From: Alphaproteobacteria bacterium
GTDB lineage: Bacteria; Pseudomonadota; Alphaproteobacteria; RF32; CAG-239
DNA: 64,000 bases
Assembly: GCA_900767645.1 (NCBI GenBank)
Contig: CAAFZY010000040.1
Coordinates: forward strand, 9,947 to 73,946
Direction of reading: 5' to 3'
Each line of letters begins with the position of its first letter. The stretch's first letter is position 1. Of this stretch, positions 18,136 to 26,248 are shown in pieces. Under the pieces are notes generated by a model. That model saw only the letters and a list, made by a program, of their open reading frames with translations. It had not been told where the DNA came from and made no database searches. The translations under genes were made by a program, and so were the position numbers.

Positions 18136-18842
18136 TATTTGATATCTCCTTCAACACGCGGAGCATCTGATTTAAGGTTTGCTAAAACGGTTTCGCCGGC
18201 AACCATGGTTTGTCCGACGCATACTTGCGGTTCAATATCAGTCGGCAAATAAACATCTAAACGCGAGCCAAAGCGGATAAGACCGAATCTTTCGCCTGCC
18301 TGATAAGTTTGTCCTTCTTTGGCAAAGCAAACAATGCGGCGGGCAATTAATCCGGCAATTTGCACAAAAGCAATTTCTTTGCCGCATTCGGTACGCATAG
18401 CCAAAAGCTGACGTTCATTGTCTTTGCTGGCTTTATCAAGGGTGGCGTTAAAAAATTTACCTTTAATATAAGCCAAACGTAAAATTTTACCGGTTGCGGG
18501 GGCGCGGTTTACATGTACGTTAAAAACGCTCATAAAAATACTGACACGATTGAAAGTTTTATTATTTAATCCGAGTTCTTCGGGGCCGGTAACACGGGTT
18601 ATCATTTGAACAACGCCGTCAGCCGGTGAAACAATAACATCTTTAATTTGCGGAGTAACGCGATCAGGATCGCGGAAAAAGTAATAGCACCAAATGGTTA
18701 AAACCAAACCGACGACTCCGAGCGGAAGCCAAATAATTGCCAATAACGCGGTTATGGCAGCAAAGATACTGATAAAGCGCCAGCCTTCATTGTTAATGTT
18801 GGGGAAAATGTATCTTTGCAAAGACATATCAATTTTTTTCAT
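18135..18842 (-). CDS. psd: Phosphatidylserine decarboxylase proenzyme
   Basis: 235 residues. Two hydrophobic helices (residues 22-56), then the decarboxylase domain with FFRDPDR, SPADGVV and the self-cleavage site GLIRFGSRLDVYLP (cleavage between G192 and S193, which becomes the pyruvoyl group). The short PSD-B/archaeal-type form common in alphaproteobacteria. Converts phosphatidylserine to phosphatidylethanolamine; pssA follows with a 1-base overlap. Confidence 0.95.
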   Translation of the reverse strand: MKKIDMSLQRYIFPNINNEGWRFISIFAAITALLAIIWLPLGVVGLVLTIWCYYFFRDPDRVTPQIKDVIVSPADGVVQMITRVTGPEELGLNNKTFNRVSIFMSVFNVHVNRAPATGKILRLAYIKGKFFNATLDKASKDNERQLLAMRTECGKEIAFVQIAGLIARRIVCFAKEGQTYQAGERFGLIRFGSRLDVYLPTDIEPQVCVGQTMVAGETVLANLKSDAPRVEGDIK

Positions 18843-18961
18843 AAAAAGACCTTTCTGTTAAAGACCAAAATACCGAAACGCTGTTTCTGCCATATCTTGG
18901 TTAAATGATTACAATAACAAAGACAGAAAAACACAAAAATAAAAAAAATACAAGTTTTATG

Positions 18962-18990
18962 TTGCATTTATAAAAATATATGGTTATAAG
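18962..18990 (+). promoter_or_regulatory. Promoter of tRNA-Leu
   Basis: TTGCAT (18962-18967), 17-bp spacer, TATAAG (18985-18990); the predicted start is about 12 bases before the mature tRNA. Confidence 0.55.
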
Positions 18991-19008
18991 TATGCTCATA
19001 AAATTTAT

Positions 19009-19095
19009 GCGCTTGTGGCGGAACAGGTAGACGCTGCAGACTTAAAATCTGTTGGAGGCAACTCCGTGCCGGTTCGATTCCGGCCTAGCGCACCA
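19009..19095 (+). tRNA. tRNA-Leu (anticodon TAA)
   Basis: An 87-nt cloverleaf with a long variable arm (TTGGAGGCAACTCC), as expected for a class II Leu tRNA. Anticodon loop CTTAAAA gives TAA, reading UUA. T-arm GGTTCGATTCC, encoded CCA end. The acceptor stem is GCGCTTG/CTAGCGC with one U-U mismatch. A terminator follows, then a recombinase gene. Confidence 0.95.
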
Positions 19096-19097
19096 AT

Positions 19098-19128
19098 AAA
19101 AAAAGTCACCCTTGTGGTGGCTTTTTTT
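19098..19128 (+). terminator. Intrinsic terminator of tRNA-Leu
   Basis: AAAAAAGTCACC / GGTGGCTTTTTT stem (one G-T pair) with a CTTGT loop and a T-run. Confidence 0.8.
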
Positions 19129-19157
19129 ATTGGTATGAGCTATCAGAAGAAAACCGG

Positions 19158-19754
19158 TTATAGTGAATTTTTCATAAAGCGGTGTAAAGTGCTGCGCTGA
19201 ACGTTTAATTTGTGAGCGATTTCAGTTTTTGAAAAACCTTTAGACAGCAGTTGCTGAATTTTATTTACGCTTTTGGAAAGTTTTAGTTTTTTTGATTCGG
19301 CAGAAAACGGACGGCCGAGCTTTTTACCTGAAGCTTTCAGGTTGGCAAGCGACGATTTGGTGCGTTGAGAGATTAAATTACGCTCGATTTCAGCCGCTAA
19401 TCCGAAAGCAAAAGCCAAAACTTTAGACTGAATATCGTTTCCTAAACGATAATTTTCTTTTAAAGTCCAAACCTGACAGTTTTTACTTAAACATATTTCT
19501 AAAATACGCATAACTTCAAGCAAAGAGCGACCTAAGCGTGATATTTCGCAGGCGATTAAAACGTCGTTTTCTTGCAAAGAGTCTAATAAACCGCCTAATT
19601 TGCGGTTTTTAAGAGCTTTACGGGAAGAAACTTTTTCTTCAACCCATCGATTGATTTTTATTTTGTTCTTTTTAGCAAATTGTTCAATTTCATAGTGTTG
19701 ATGTTCAATGGTTTGCTTTTGCGAACTTACGCGAATATAGCCGATAATCGACAT
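19158..19754 (-). CDS. Serine recombinase (resolvase/DNA-invertase family)
   Basis: 198 residues. The catalytic N-terminal domain begins MSIIGYIRVSSQKQT (nucleophilic serine in RVS), with CEISRLGRSLLEVM, AFAFGLAAEIERNLISQRT and the long E helix; a C-terminal helix-turn-helix covers about 160-198 (LSKGFSKTEIAHKLNVQRST). This size is typical of resolvases and promoter invertases such as Hin or Mpi, not the large phage integrases. RBS GGAGAA. Encoded beside tRNA-Leu, divergent from a two-gene accessory operon, with repeated palindromes between them. Confidence 0.88.
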   Translation of the reverse strand: MSIIGYIRVSSQKQTIEHQHYEIEQFAKKNKIKINRWVEEKVSSRKALKNRKLGGLLDSLQENDVLIACEISRLGRSLLEVMRILEICLSKNCQVWTLKENYRLGNDIQSKVLAFAFGLAAEIERNLISQRTKSSLANLKASGKKLGRPFSAESKKLKLSKSVNKIQQLLSKGFSKTEIAHKLNVQRSTLHRFMKNSL

Positions 19755-19789
19755 ATTTTTCTCCTGTTAGAATATTAAAAAGCGGTCAA

Positions 19790-19910
19790 TTTAAACGTAC
19801 GTTTAAATCAACAATTTTTTGTATTTAGATTAAAATTAAAAATCAGGTAAATACAAAAAGTTAACCAAAGCGGTGTGTTTTGATTACGAGGCGTTTAAAA
19901 ACGTACGTTT
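19790..19910. repeat. Pair of identical palindromes flanking a nested inverted repeat; candidate recombinase or operator sites
   Basis: TTTAAACGTACGTTTAAA (19790-19807, perfect 18-bp palindrome) and AAACGTACGTTT (19899-19910) share a 12-bp core, 106 bp centre to centre. Between them is a perfect 12-bp inverted repeat TTTTTGTATTTA / TAAATACAAAAA (19816-19827, 19848-19859). One palindrome is 35 bp before the recombinase start, the other 27 bp before the 19938 gene start, so each divergent gene has one copy. They could be crossover sites of an invertible promoter or dual operators; the symmetric cores do not reveal orientation. Confidence 0.7.
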
Positions 19911-19937
19911 GTGTACAATAAAATAAAGGAAAAAGAT

Positions 19938-20351
19938 ATGAATGATAAAGTGTTACAATATTCTGATCGTTTGCATAATATATTTTTTGACAAGTATGCT
20001 GTTGAAAGAAGATGTGTTCCTTCTGCAGATATATTACTTAAAACACTGCATTTATTAAATGAAGAGGTAAAAAACAAAGAAATTTTTTGTTTAAGAGAGT
20101 GTGATTATGAAAATATTTTTCATGCACTTATTCAAAACGACCCACAAATGTTAAAATATTCAGCACCCGATAAAGATGAATTAGATACAATAATTAATGT
20201 TTTCAGACATGTGATTAAGATGAATTTAAGAGAAAATTCTGTCTTAAACACTGATGACTTATGGGTTTTATGTCTTTTGTTTAATCTTGTTTCTTATGAA
20301 AACAATCCAGATGATTATCTTGAAAAATTTAAGATGTGGGAGATTAGATAA
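19938..20351 (+). CDS. Hypothetical protein, first gene of the accessory operon
   Basis: 137 residues from the ATG at 19938 (AAGGAAAAAG upstream; an in-frame GTG at 19911 abuts the palindrome and lacks a ribosome site). Mostly alpha-helical and acidic, no signal peptide, no recognised domain. Its stop overlaps the next start (TAATG), so the two products are probably made together; a partner, chaperone or immunity role for the metallopeptidase-like protein is possible but unproven. Confidence 0.7.
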   Translation: MNDKVLQYSDRLHNIFFDKYAVERRCVPSADILLKTLHLLNEEVKNKEIFCLRECDYENIFHALIQNDPQMLKYSAPDKDELDTIINVFRHVIKMNLRENSVLNTDDLWVLCLLFNLVSYENNPDDYLEKFKMWEIR

Positions 20352-22171
20352 TGAGCGGTTTAACAGATGAAGAATTTAATGAAATTTGCCGCACAAGGTT
20401 CAGTTTCGGAAAATATACGGAATCGTGCATAAAATATTACGATGATGGTGATTTTGCGAATTTTGACCCCTATACCGGTGAAAAAATTAATATTCCTGAA
20501 GATGTTAAATATCTGTTTTCATTGCTGAAAACAGCCGCAAAAACCGACTTGGGAAAAAATTTACTTTCACAACTTAATCCCGATACAAAAATCAAATTAA
20601 TTGTTGACGCCTCGGTTAAAAAAGAGGCCTATGGTTACAGCTCACAAAATCATTTGATTGCCATTACAGATATAGATCGTAACAAAGAATGTAATGCCAC
20701 AACGTTTTTACATGAACTTACACATGAGGTTCAAAAGCAGCAAAACGGAAATTCTTATTTTTTGGCAACAGAACAAGATCGTTTTATGACTAATAAAATG
20801 ATGGAGGCGGAAGCCAGATTAAACACGGCTATTGCAACAGCAGAGTTAATGAAACAATTGAAGACCGAAGAAGAGTTTAAAGGCTTTATTTATTCTTTAG
20901 GCCCTCAACAATTATCAGATTATCAATTGTTGAGACAAATACAGCTATCGGGCGCTTCAAAAGAAGAAACCACAAAACAAATGTTGCAGGCTATTTATCA
21001 AGACAAAAAATGGAGCGAAATCTATAATGAGCAAGCCGCCCGCGCAGCAAGCTATAAAATGTCTGAAGATACATATTTGCTAAAAAATACTAAAGACGCA
21101 GCAACGGTGCAAACTATGTATATGAAACGACTTGGCTTGCAGGCAGAAGACGCTAAATATTTTTTTGATCCGCAATTTATTTCTAATTATCCGTATGGTA
21201 AAATAAAAGAAAAAACAGAGCGGGTCGTACAGGTTGATAATGATTATACTATAAAAAACACTTATGAAAACGGAGAACTTGTTTGTCAAAACAGATATAG
21301 CGGGGATAAGTTATTGTCAGAAGAAAGAAAGCTTGGCAATATAAGTATAAAAAAGAGCTATGATGATGACGGAAAAATAAAACTTATTACACAAGAATAT
21401 GTTGATAGCAATAATCAACGCCATAAGATTTTTGAAGAAGAAGGTAAAGAAGCGTATAAAATAATAACAGACGAAAAAGGTAATATTACAAAAATTGCAG
21501 ATCTTGACGGAAAAGAGATTGCTGATGCGCAACAAATTCAGGATCAATTATTACAAGCAAGAAAGGTGTTTAATAAAATAGCATCTAATGAAGAAGTATC
21601 AAATGAAGATTTGATAAGCGCTTATCAATCTGTGCAAGGCAATCAGTTCAGAATATATGACGATATGTATGCTTTAACTAAAACTATTTCGCTCAAAGCC
21701 AAAGAATATGAGCAAAGTCAGCAGAAAAACGAAGAAATAAAGACCATGCCCGAAGTTTCTGTGAAAAACGAACAACAGGAAACACCAAAGCGTTCAGAAG
21801 AGATAATTCTTGATGAAATGCTCAGGGCAGGTAAACTTACTAAAGAACAAGAAGATAAAATTTTGGAAATGGCTGTGTTTATAGAACAGAAAAGGTTAAA
21901 AGAAAAAGAACAAGGAATAAATAACGAAACTTCTTATGCCGAACAGTTTATTGATAAAATAAAAGACAGCAAAGATTTTACCGAAAAACAAAAAGATATT
22001 GCGCTTAATGCGGCTATTAAAGCAGAAAAGGCAGAGAAAAACTCAGATTATAATAAAATTTTGGAATTACGCGGTGTTGCGCATAAAAATTCTGCGCAAA
22101 CAATATCAAAAGCAAAAACCAATGAATTATCTCCGGTTTTACAGTCTAAGGTAAAAAACGGCAGAGAATAG
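20351..22171 (+). CDS. Putative zinc metallopeptidase with HELTH motif
   Basis: 606 residues, no signal peptide. An N-terminal domain (about 1-230) contains H121-E-L-T-H125 followed 26-30 residues later by E152/E154 (MMEAEARLN), a plausible gluzincin-type zinc site. Residues 270-390 hold repeating YENGELVCQNRY-like and KSYDDDGKIKLITQ strands resembling MORN/toxin-type repeats. The C-terminal 170 residues are a charged, lysine/glutamate-rich helical tail. The architecture recalls secreted effectors or toxins, but no secretion signal is seen. Translationally coupled to the preceding gene. Confidence 0.7.
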   Translation: MSGLTDEEFNEICRTRFSFGKYTESCIKYYDDGDFANFDPYTGEKINIPEDVKYLFSLLKTAAKTDLGKNLLSQLNPDTKIKLIVDASVKKEAYGYSSQNHLIAITDIDRNKECNATTFLHELTHEVQKQQNGNSYFLATEQDRFMTNKMMEAEARLNTAIATAELMKQLKTEEEFKGFIYSLGPQQLSDYQLLRQIQLSGASKEETTKQMLQAIYQDKKWSEIYNEQAARAASYKMSEDTYLLKNTKDAATVQTMYMKRLGLQAEDAKYFFDPQFISNYPYGKIKEKTERVVQVDNDYTIKNTYENGELVCQNRYSGDKLLSEERKLGNISIKKSYDDDGKIKLITQEYVDSNNQRHKIFEEEGKEAYKIITDEKGNITKIADLDGKEIADAQQIQDQLLQARKVFNKIASNEEVSNEDLISAYQSVQGNQFRIYDDMYALTKTISLKAKEYEQSQQKNEEIKTMPEVSVKNEQQETPKRSEEIILDEMLRAGKLTKEQEDKILEMAVFIEQKRLKEKEQGINNETSYAEQFIDKIKDSKDFTEKQKDIALNAAIKAEKAEKNSDYNKILELRGVAHKNSAQTISKAKTNELSPVLQSKVKNGRE

Positions 22172-22276
22172 TTTTTAATGATGATTAAATTTGCGCTTAT
22201 AACAATATAAAGAATCTCTTGTAAATTTTGGATTTGGCTTTATTATAGAGGCAAATATCATTAAAGGAGATATGTA

Positions 22277-22582
22277 ATGACAGAAAATTATGATAATATT
22301 ACCTATGATTTTGTGGTAAATGACGAAGATGAAGTTATGCTTTTGCTTTATGCCGGCGAATCGGCTCCGGCAACGGAAACGCGCATAGTGTTAGACGCGG
22401 AAAATCATTCGGCTGAACTGTTTCGGAACGATGATGAAAGCATTGTGCTTGAGGCAATACCCGATGAAATTTTTGACAGCTTGATTGATGCCGATAAATT
22501 ACTGGTTTGCGAGTTGAGCAATACCGAAAATGAAGATGATAGCCGGATTGTTTATGCCTATGAGGCAGATATAGAAGATTAA
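22277..22582 (+). CDS. Small acidic protein, unknown
   Basis: 101 residues, very rich in Asp and Glu, predicted soluble beta-rich (repeating short strands such as DEVMLLLYAG, SIVLEAIPDEI). No family recognised. RBS AAAGGAGAT before the ATG; terminator directly after the stop. Its GC content is higher than the preceding accessory operon, so it may mark the return to ordinary chromosome. Confidence 0.75.
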   Translation: MTENYDNITYDFVVNDEDEVMLLLYAGESAPATETRIVLDAENHSAELFRNDDESIVLEAIPDEIFDSLIDADKLLVCELSNTENEDDSRIVYAYEADIED

Positions 22583-22586
22583 AATC

Positions 22587-22614
22587 AAACCGCCGAATTA
22601 ATTTTCGGCGGTTT
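22587..22614. terminator. Intrinsic terminator between convergent genes
   Basis: AAACCGCCGAA (22587-22597) pairs with TTCGGCGGTTT (22604-22614). Serves the acidic-protein gene and possibly the leftward patatin gene. Confidence 0.8.
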
Positions 22615-22618
22615 ATAT

Positions 22619-23467
22619 TTATATTGCTAAAAATTTTTTAAGTTCCGTTAATTGTTTTTCAGCGTCTTCCCGTCCTAAGTTATACATGGCTTTAATGGTT
22701 TCAGGGTTGGTTTCGGCATGTTTGATGTTAATAAACCGGCTCGGTTTAATTACAAAAATTTTACCTTGTTCAGCCAGGTTTTTAATATTATCCAGCTCTT
22801 GGTTGTACATTTCAGGACGATGGGTGAAAGCTTCAATAAATTTAGGAAAATTATGGTAAATAAGCTTGGCCAGCCAAACAAATTTAGCGGGCTTTTTACG
22901 GTATCCGTCCGGACGTGTTTGTACCACAATGTTTTTATTATATCCTAAATCAAATGCGGCTTTTAACGGAATACTGTCGGCAATGCCGCCGTCAAGATAC
23001 AAGTTTCCGTCAATTTTTACAATTTTTGAAACAAAAGGCATAGAAGCTGATGCTCGCAAATAATCCATATATTTACCGCTCATATCAGGGCATAAAATAT
23101 ATTCAGCTTTACCGGTTTTAAGATTGGTGCAAGTTACATAAAATTTTGTTTTTGAGTTTTTAAAGGTTTGATTATCAAAAATATCAAGTTTTTCAGGCAG
23201 TTCATGATAAGCAAATTCGGTGTCAACCATATTGCCGGTTTTGAGCCACGATTTCAGGCTCATAAAACGATAATCATCGTTGTATTTCAGATTATAGCGG
23301 ATGCCGCGGCCTATTTGGCGCGAAACATAACCGCAACCGTGAATGGCTCCGGCGGAAACGCCGATGACGCCGTCGGTAATAATATTGTTTTCAAGCAAAA
23401 CATCAAGTATACCTGCGGTGTATATGCCGCGCTTGGCGCCGCCCTCAAGAATTAAGCAACTTTTCAT
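22619..23467 (-). CDS. Patatin-like phospholipase
   Basis: 282 residues. Oxyanion loop LEGGAKRGIYTAG (GGxxRG), nucleophile elbow G-V-S38-A-G in IGVSAGAIHGCG, and catalytic Asp in YLDGGIADSIPL (DGG). This matches the bacterial YjjU/RssA-like branch of patatin acyl hydrolases, predicted cytoplasmic or membrane-associated. Overlaps upstream dmeF by one base, so it may be co-transcribed with the metal-efflux genes. Confidence 0.88.
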   Translation of the reverse strand: MKSCLILEGGAKRGIYTAGILDVLLENNIITDGVIGVSAGAIHGCGYVSRQIGRGIRYNLKYNDDYRFMSLKSWLKTGNMVDTEFAYHELPEKLDIFDNQTFKNSKTKFYVTCTNLKTGKAEYILCPDMSGKYMDYLRASASMPFVSKIVKIDGNLYLDGGIADSIPLKAAFDLGYNKNIVVQTRPDGYRKKPAKFVWLAKLIYHNFPKFIEAFTHRPEMYNQELDNIKNLAEQGKIFVIKPSRFINIKHAETNPETIKAMYNLGREDAEKQLTELKKFLAI

Positions 23468-24123
23468 TATTTTTCCTTTGTGTCGGTTTGTGGTGAGCCG
23501 ATTAAAATGTTAAAAGATGATTTTATTAATCCGGCGGACCATTTTAAGATAATTAAACCGCCGATAAGCCCCATGAGCGGGTCAAAAAACACTAAGCCGA
23601 AATATTTACCAAGCATCAGGGCAACAATTGCGGTTACTGAAGTTAATGCATCGGCTAAAATGTGCAGATAAGCGGCTTTAAAGTTTAGATTTTCTTTATG
23701 GTGATGATGTTCGCAAATATCGGCTCCGTGGTGATGATGTTCTGACATGATAAGAATACAAACAACATTAACAAATAAACCGATAACGGTTACCAAAATA
23801 GCTTCATTAAATGAAATTTTGGCAGGGTGGATAAAGCGGTCTGCCGATTCATAAATAATTCCACATGAGGTTAAGCCTAAAAATAAGGCACTGGTGTAGC
23901 CGCCAAGCGCGTTTAATACATCTTCTTTGTTTTTGTAGTGATTTATTACCATACATACCAAAAAGGTTATAAACAAAGCCAGAGCATGTGTGCCCATGTG
24001 AAAACCGTCAGCGGTTAAAGCCATTGATTTGGTTAAAATACCAAAGCTGATTTCAGCCGCCATGGTGATTAAGGTAACAATAATAACCAGCAAGGTTTTG
24101 TTTTTTAATTTTTCATTATCCAT
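23467..24123 (-). CDS. dmeF: Cation diffusion facilitator (DmeF-like Co/Ni efflux), without C-terminal domain
   Basis: 218 residues with six hydrophobic segments and the CDF site LTADGFHMGTHALAL in TM2; a histidine-rich loop (HHHHGADICEHHHHKEN) lies between TM4 and TM5. The protein ends about 15 residues after TM6, so the cytoplasmic metal-binding domain of most CDF proteins is missing. Next to a CsoR/RcnR-family regulator with a DmeR-type operator, which points to cobalt/nickel export. Gap to dmeR is 10 bp. Confidence 0.82.
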   Translation of the reverse strand: MDNEKLKNKTLLVIIVTLITMAAEISFGILTKSMALTADGFHMGTHALALFITFLVCMVINHYKNKEDVLNALGGYTSALFLGLTSCGIIYESADRFIHPAKISFNEAILVTVIGLFVNVVCILIMSEHHHHGADICEHHHHKENLNFKAAYLHILADALTSVTAIVALMLGKYFGLVFFDPLMGLIGGLIILKWSAGLIKSSFNILIGSPQTDTKEK

Positions 24124-24133
24124 AATTTTTATC

Positions 24134-24412
24134 CTATTTAATTTTATCTAAATGTTCAATCAACTCATCAATTAAGGTTTGCGAATCTTTATTGTTTTTA
24201 AGCGCGTCTTTGATACAGTTTTGTAAATGCCCGCGTACAACCTCTTTCCACACTCCTTTTAAGGCCGATTGAGCGGATGTGATTTGGTTTAAAATTTCCA
24301 TACAGTCGCGATTTTCGGTAATCATTTTATTAACGCCGCGTACTTGTCCTTCAATGCGATTAAGGCGAGCGGTTAAACGTTTTTTATCATTTTCATTGTA
24401 GCAAAAAGACAT
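24134..24412 (-). CDS. dmeR: CsoR/RcnR-family metal-sensing repressor (DmeR-like)
   Basis: 92 residues, all-helical; RLNRIEGQVRGVNKMI is the family's DNA-contact region. Candidate metal ligands are C37 (NRDCMEIL), H62 and C66 (RGHLQNC), plus C4. The H-x3-C spacing is CsoR-like, while the genetic context (CDF exporter, AT-rich operator with C-tract) is that of DmeR. Expected to repress dmeR-dmeF until metal binds. The sensed metal cannot be settled from sequence. Confidence 0.85.
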   Translation of the reverse strand: MSFCYNENDKKRLTARLNRIEGQVRGVNKMITENRDCMEILNQITSAQSALKGVWKEVVRGHLQNCIKDALKNNKDSQTLIDELIEHLDKIK

Positions 24413-24424
24413 ATTTAATCCTTA

Positions 24425-24450
24425 ATATAGTATATACCCCTATACCCTAT
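24425..24450 (-). promoter_or_regulatory. DmeR/CsoR-type operator
   Basis: ATATAGTATATACCCCTATA (24425-24444) and the following CCCTAT form an AT-rich dyad around a C-tract, 13 bp upstream of dmeR. It closely resembles the DmeR operator described in rhizobia (ATATAGTATACC-type half-sites around a C-run, from memory). Confidence 0.65.
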
Positions 24451-24480
24451 CAATAAGACAAATAAGTATGATTGTCAAGT

Positions 24481-25575
24481 TTAAATTTTGTGTTTGAATA
24501 TGGTCTTAGCAAGTAAAAGAGCGCCAAAGCCGCTGATAATACTTAGCAGAGCACCTGTTTTGGCAGCGTTTTGACACATGTTATCAATATAAGCAATGTC
24601 GGAAATAAACAACGACACGGTTAATCCGATGCCGGCGGTAAGTCCGACTAAAACAATATCATAAGCATTAATGCGTTTGTCGGTTTTGAGGTTAAATAAT
24701 GCGCCGATTTTAATAAACGCAATTATCCCTATCGGTTTACCGATGAGTAATGAACTTAATATTATAATAGTTAAAACGGACGTGTCGCTGAAGGTTACTC
24801 CGGCGTTGGCAAGACCAAAAAAGAACAGTCCGAAAGTAACTATGGGCTTTAAGCGCAGTTCAAGTTTGCGGAGCTCGTTTTGAGGTATAAACGGAACAAT
24901 CCAAACCATAGCTAAAGAAGCATGCAAATTAGACATATGCATACCATACCATGAAATAAACGTCGGCAGTAAATATATTATGTACGATTGATTTTTCAGT
25001 TTGCGAAAAATAAGACTTATCAGAATGGCAAGTAAAATCAAAAGCAAAAAGCAGGGTTGAAACGGTCTTGCGGCGTCGGGGTAAAAAACAGCAATAATAC
25101 CAAGACCGATAAAGTCGTCGATAATGGCTAAAAACAACAGGAAGGTTAAGGCCGGATGCTTTTGAGGAAAAATAAGGCGGGCAAACAGCAATGCGACGGC
25201 AATATCGGTTGCGGTGCCGATTGCCCAGCCGGAAGAATATTGAGGGCTGCCGAATATGCTGTTTAACAGATGAAAAATAAGCACCGGCATTATTACGCCG
25301 CCGCAAGCCGCCATAATATTTGCAACGGCTTTTTTAATAGGAAACAAGGCGCCGCCCGCAGAAAATTCGTGGGTAATTTCAATGGCAACATAGCCGAAAA
25401 ACAACACCAAAAAAACATCGTTCACCAAAAAATGAAAATTTATTTCGGCAAAAAAGTTGTGATATATAAAAGTATGGTATGAAAGAGTATTGAAATTTGC
25501 CCATAATAAAGCAATAATTATGCCGCAAATAAGCGGTAACGACCATTCTTCGGCAATTTGCACAAACTTTTTCAT
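24481..25575 (-). CDS. nhaA: Na+/H+ antiporter NhaA
   Basis: 364 residues, about 11-12 transmembrane helices. Key acids are present: D124 in GTATDIAVALLFA and the paired D153-D154 in LAIIDDFIGLGIIAVFY, equivalent to E. coli D133 and D163/D164. Exports Na+ in exchange for protons at alkaline pH or high salt. Slightly shorter than the E. coli protein. Monocistronic, between the DmeR operator and an unknown gene. Confidence 0.93.
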   Translation of the reverse strand: MKKFVQIAEEWSLPLICGIIIALLWANFNTLSYHTFIYHNFFAEINFHFLVNDVFLVLFFGYVAIEITHEFSAGGALFPIKKAVANIMAACGGVIMPVLIFHLLNSIFGSPQYSSGWAIGTATDIAVALLFARLIFPQKHPALTFLLFLAIIDDFIGLGIIAVFYPDAARPFQPCFLLLILLAILISLIFRKLKNQSYIIYLLPTFISWYGMHMSNLHASLAMVWIVPFIPQNELRKLELRLKPIVTFGLFFFGLANAGVTFSDTSVLTIIILSSLLIGKPIGIIAFIKIGALFNLKTDKRINAYDIVLVGLTAGIGLTVSLFISDIAYIDNMCQNAAKTGALLSIISGFGALLLAKTIFKHKI

Positions 25576-25621
25576 ATAATTGAAATAATCAGTAAACTTG
25601 TATTTACAAGTATGATAAATT

Positions 25622-26083
25622 TTATTTCGCCAGTTTGCTTCTTAAATTTTCCAACTTTTCAATTTTAGCTTTGGTTTTGGTCACATAATTGGCAGTTTGG
25701 GTAAGCTTTTCGGTTGCTTCTTTACAACCTTCGGAACCATATTCAACAAGCCCGCTTTCCGAACATTTTAATTCTTTATCTTTGGTAAGTTGCTTGAGGT
25801 TGTTTTTGTTGTTTTGGTAATTATTCTTAAGTTCAGGCAGTTCGGTTTTGATATAATTCAGCAAGTTTTCTTTGGCTTCTTTACATTTTATAGTGCCGGT
25901 TTTAGCAATTTGTTCGGCAGAGCATGCTTCGTCCATTTTTTTAGTTAATTCAACATCTCTGTCATCAGCAAAACAAAAGTAACATATTGCCAATATGATA
26001 AGCACAACGGTTACCCATGCGTTGTTATCTTGGCTGACTTCCGATATTTTTCCGGTGACGCTGTCTATTTCGATTTTTGCCAT
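25622..26083 (-). CDS. Single-pass membrane protein with coiled coil, unknown
   Basis: 153 residues from the ATG at 26083 (MAKIEIDSVTGKISEV), with AAAGAGTG upstream; an upstream in-frame ATG would add 28 residues with no ribosome site. One transmembrane helix (about residues 22-42, VTVVLIILAICYFCFA), then four cysteines and a long helical coiled coil to the end (KTKAKIEKLENLRSKLAK). No family recognised. Divergent from the macAB operon. Confidence 0.72.
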   Translation of the reverse strand: MAKIEIDSVTGKISEVSQDNNAWVTVVLIILAICYFCFADDRDVELTKKMDEACSAEQIAKTGTIKCKEAKENLLNYIKTELPELKNNYQNNKNNLKQLTKDKELKCSESGLVEYGSEGCKEATEKLTQTANYVTKTKAKIEKLENLRSKLAK

Positions 26084-26248
26084 TTTACACTCTTTAATTA
26101 TTGGGTTGAAAATTAAACATACTATAAAAAACAAATTTGTAAGAATCAATAAAAAATAAATATTCAAATTTATTTTTTGTGAACCTTTTCTTAAATAAAA
26201 TCGTTATTAATAATTGTGTACGCAGTTTACAACATGGAAATGAAAATT

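Noticed and set aside
19015..19200. Open frame starting MAEQVDAADLKSVGGN over tRNA-Leu
   Set aside because: It is the classic spurious frame read through a Leu tRNA; no ribosome site and it crosses the terminator.
19096..22300. Search for a repeat of the tRNA-Leu 3' end (att site) beyond the accessory block
   Set aside because: No second copy of the tRNA end was seen, so integration at the tRNA is not demonstrated.
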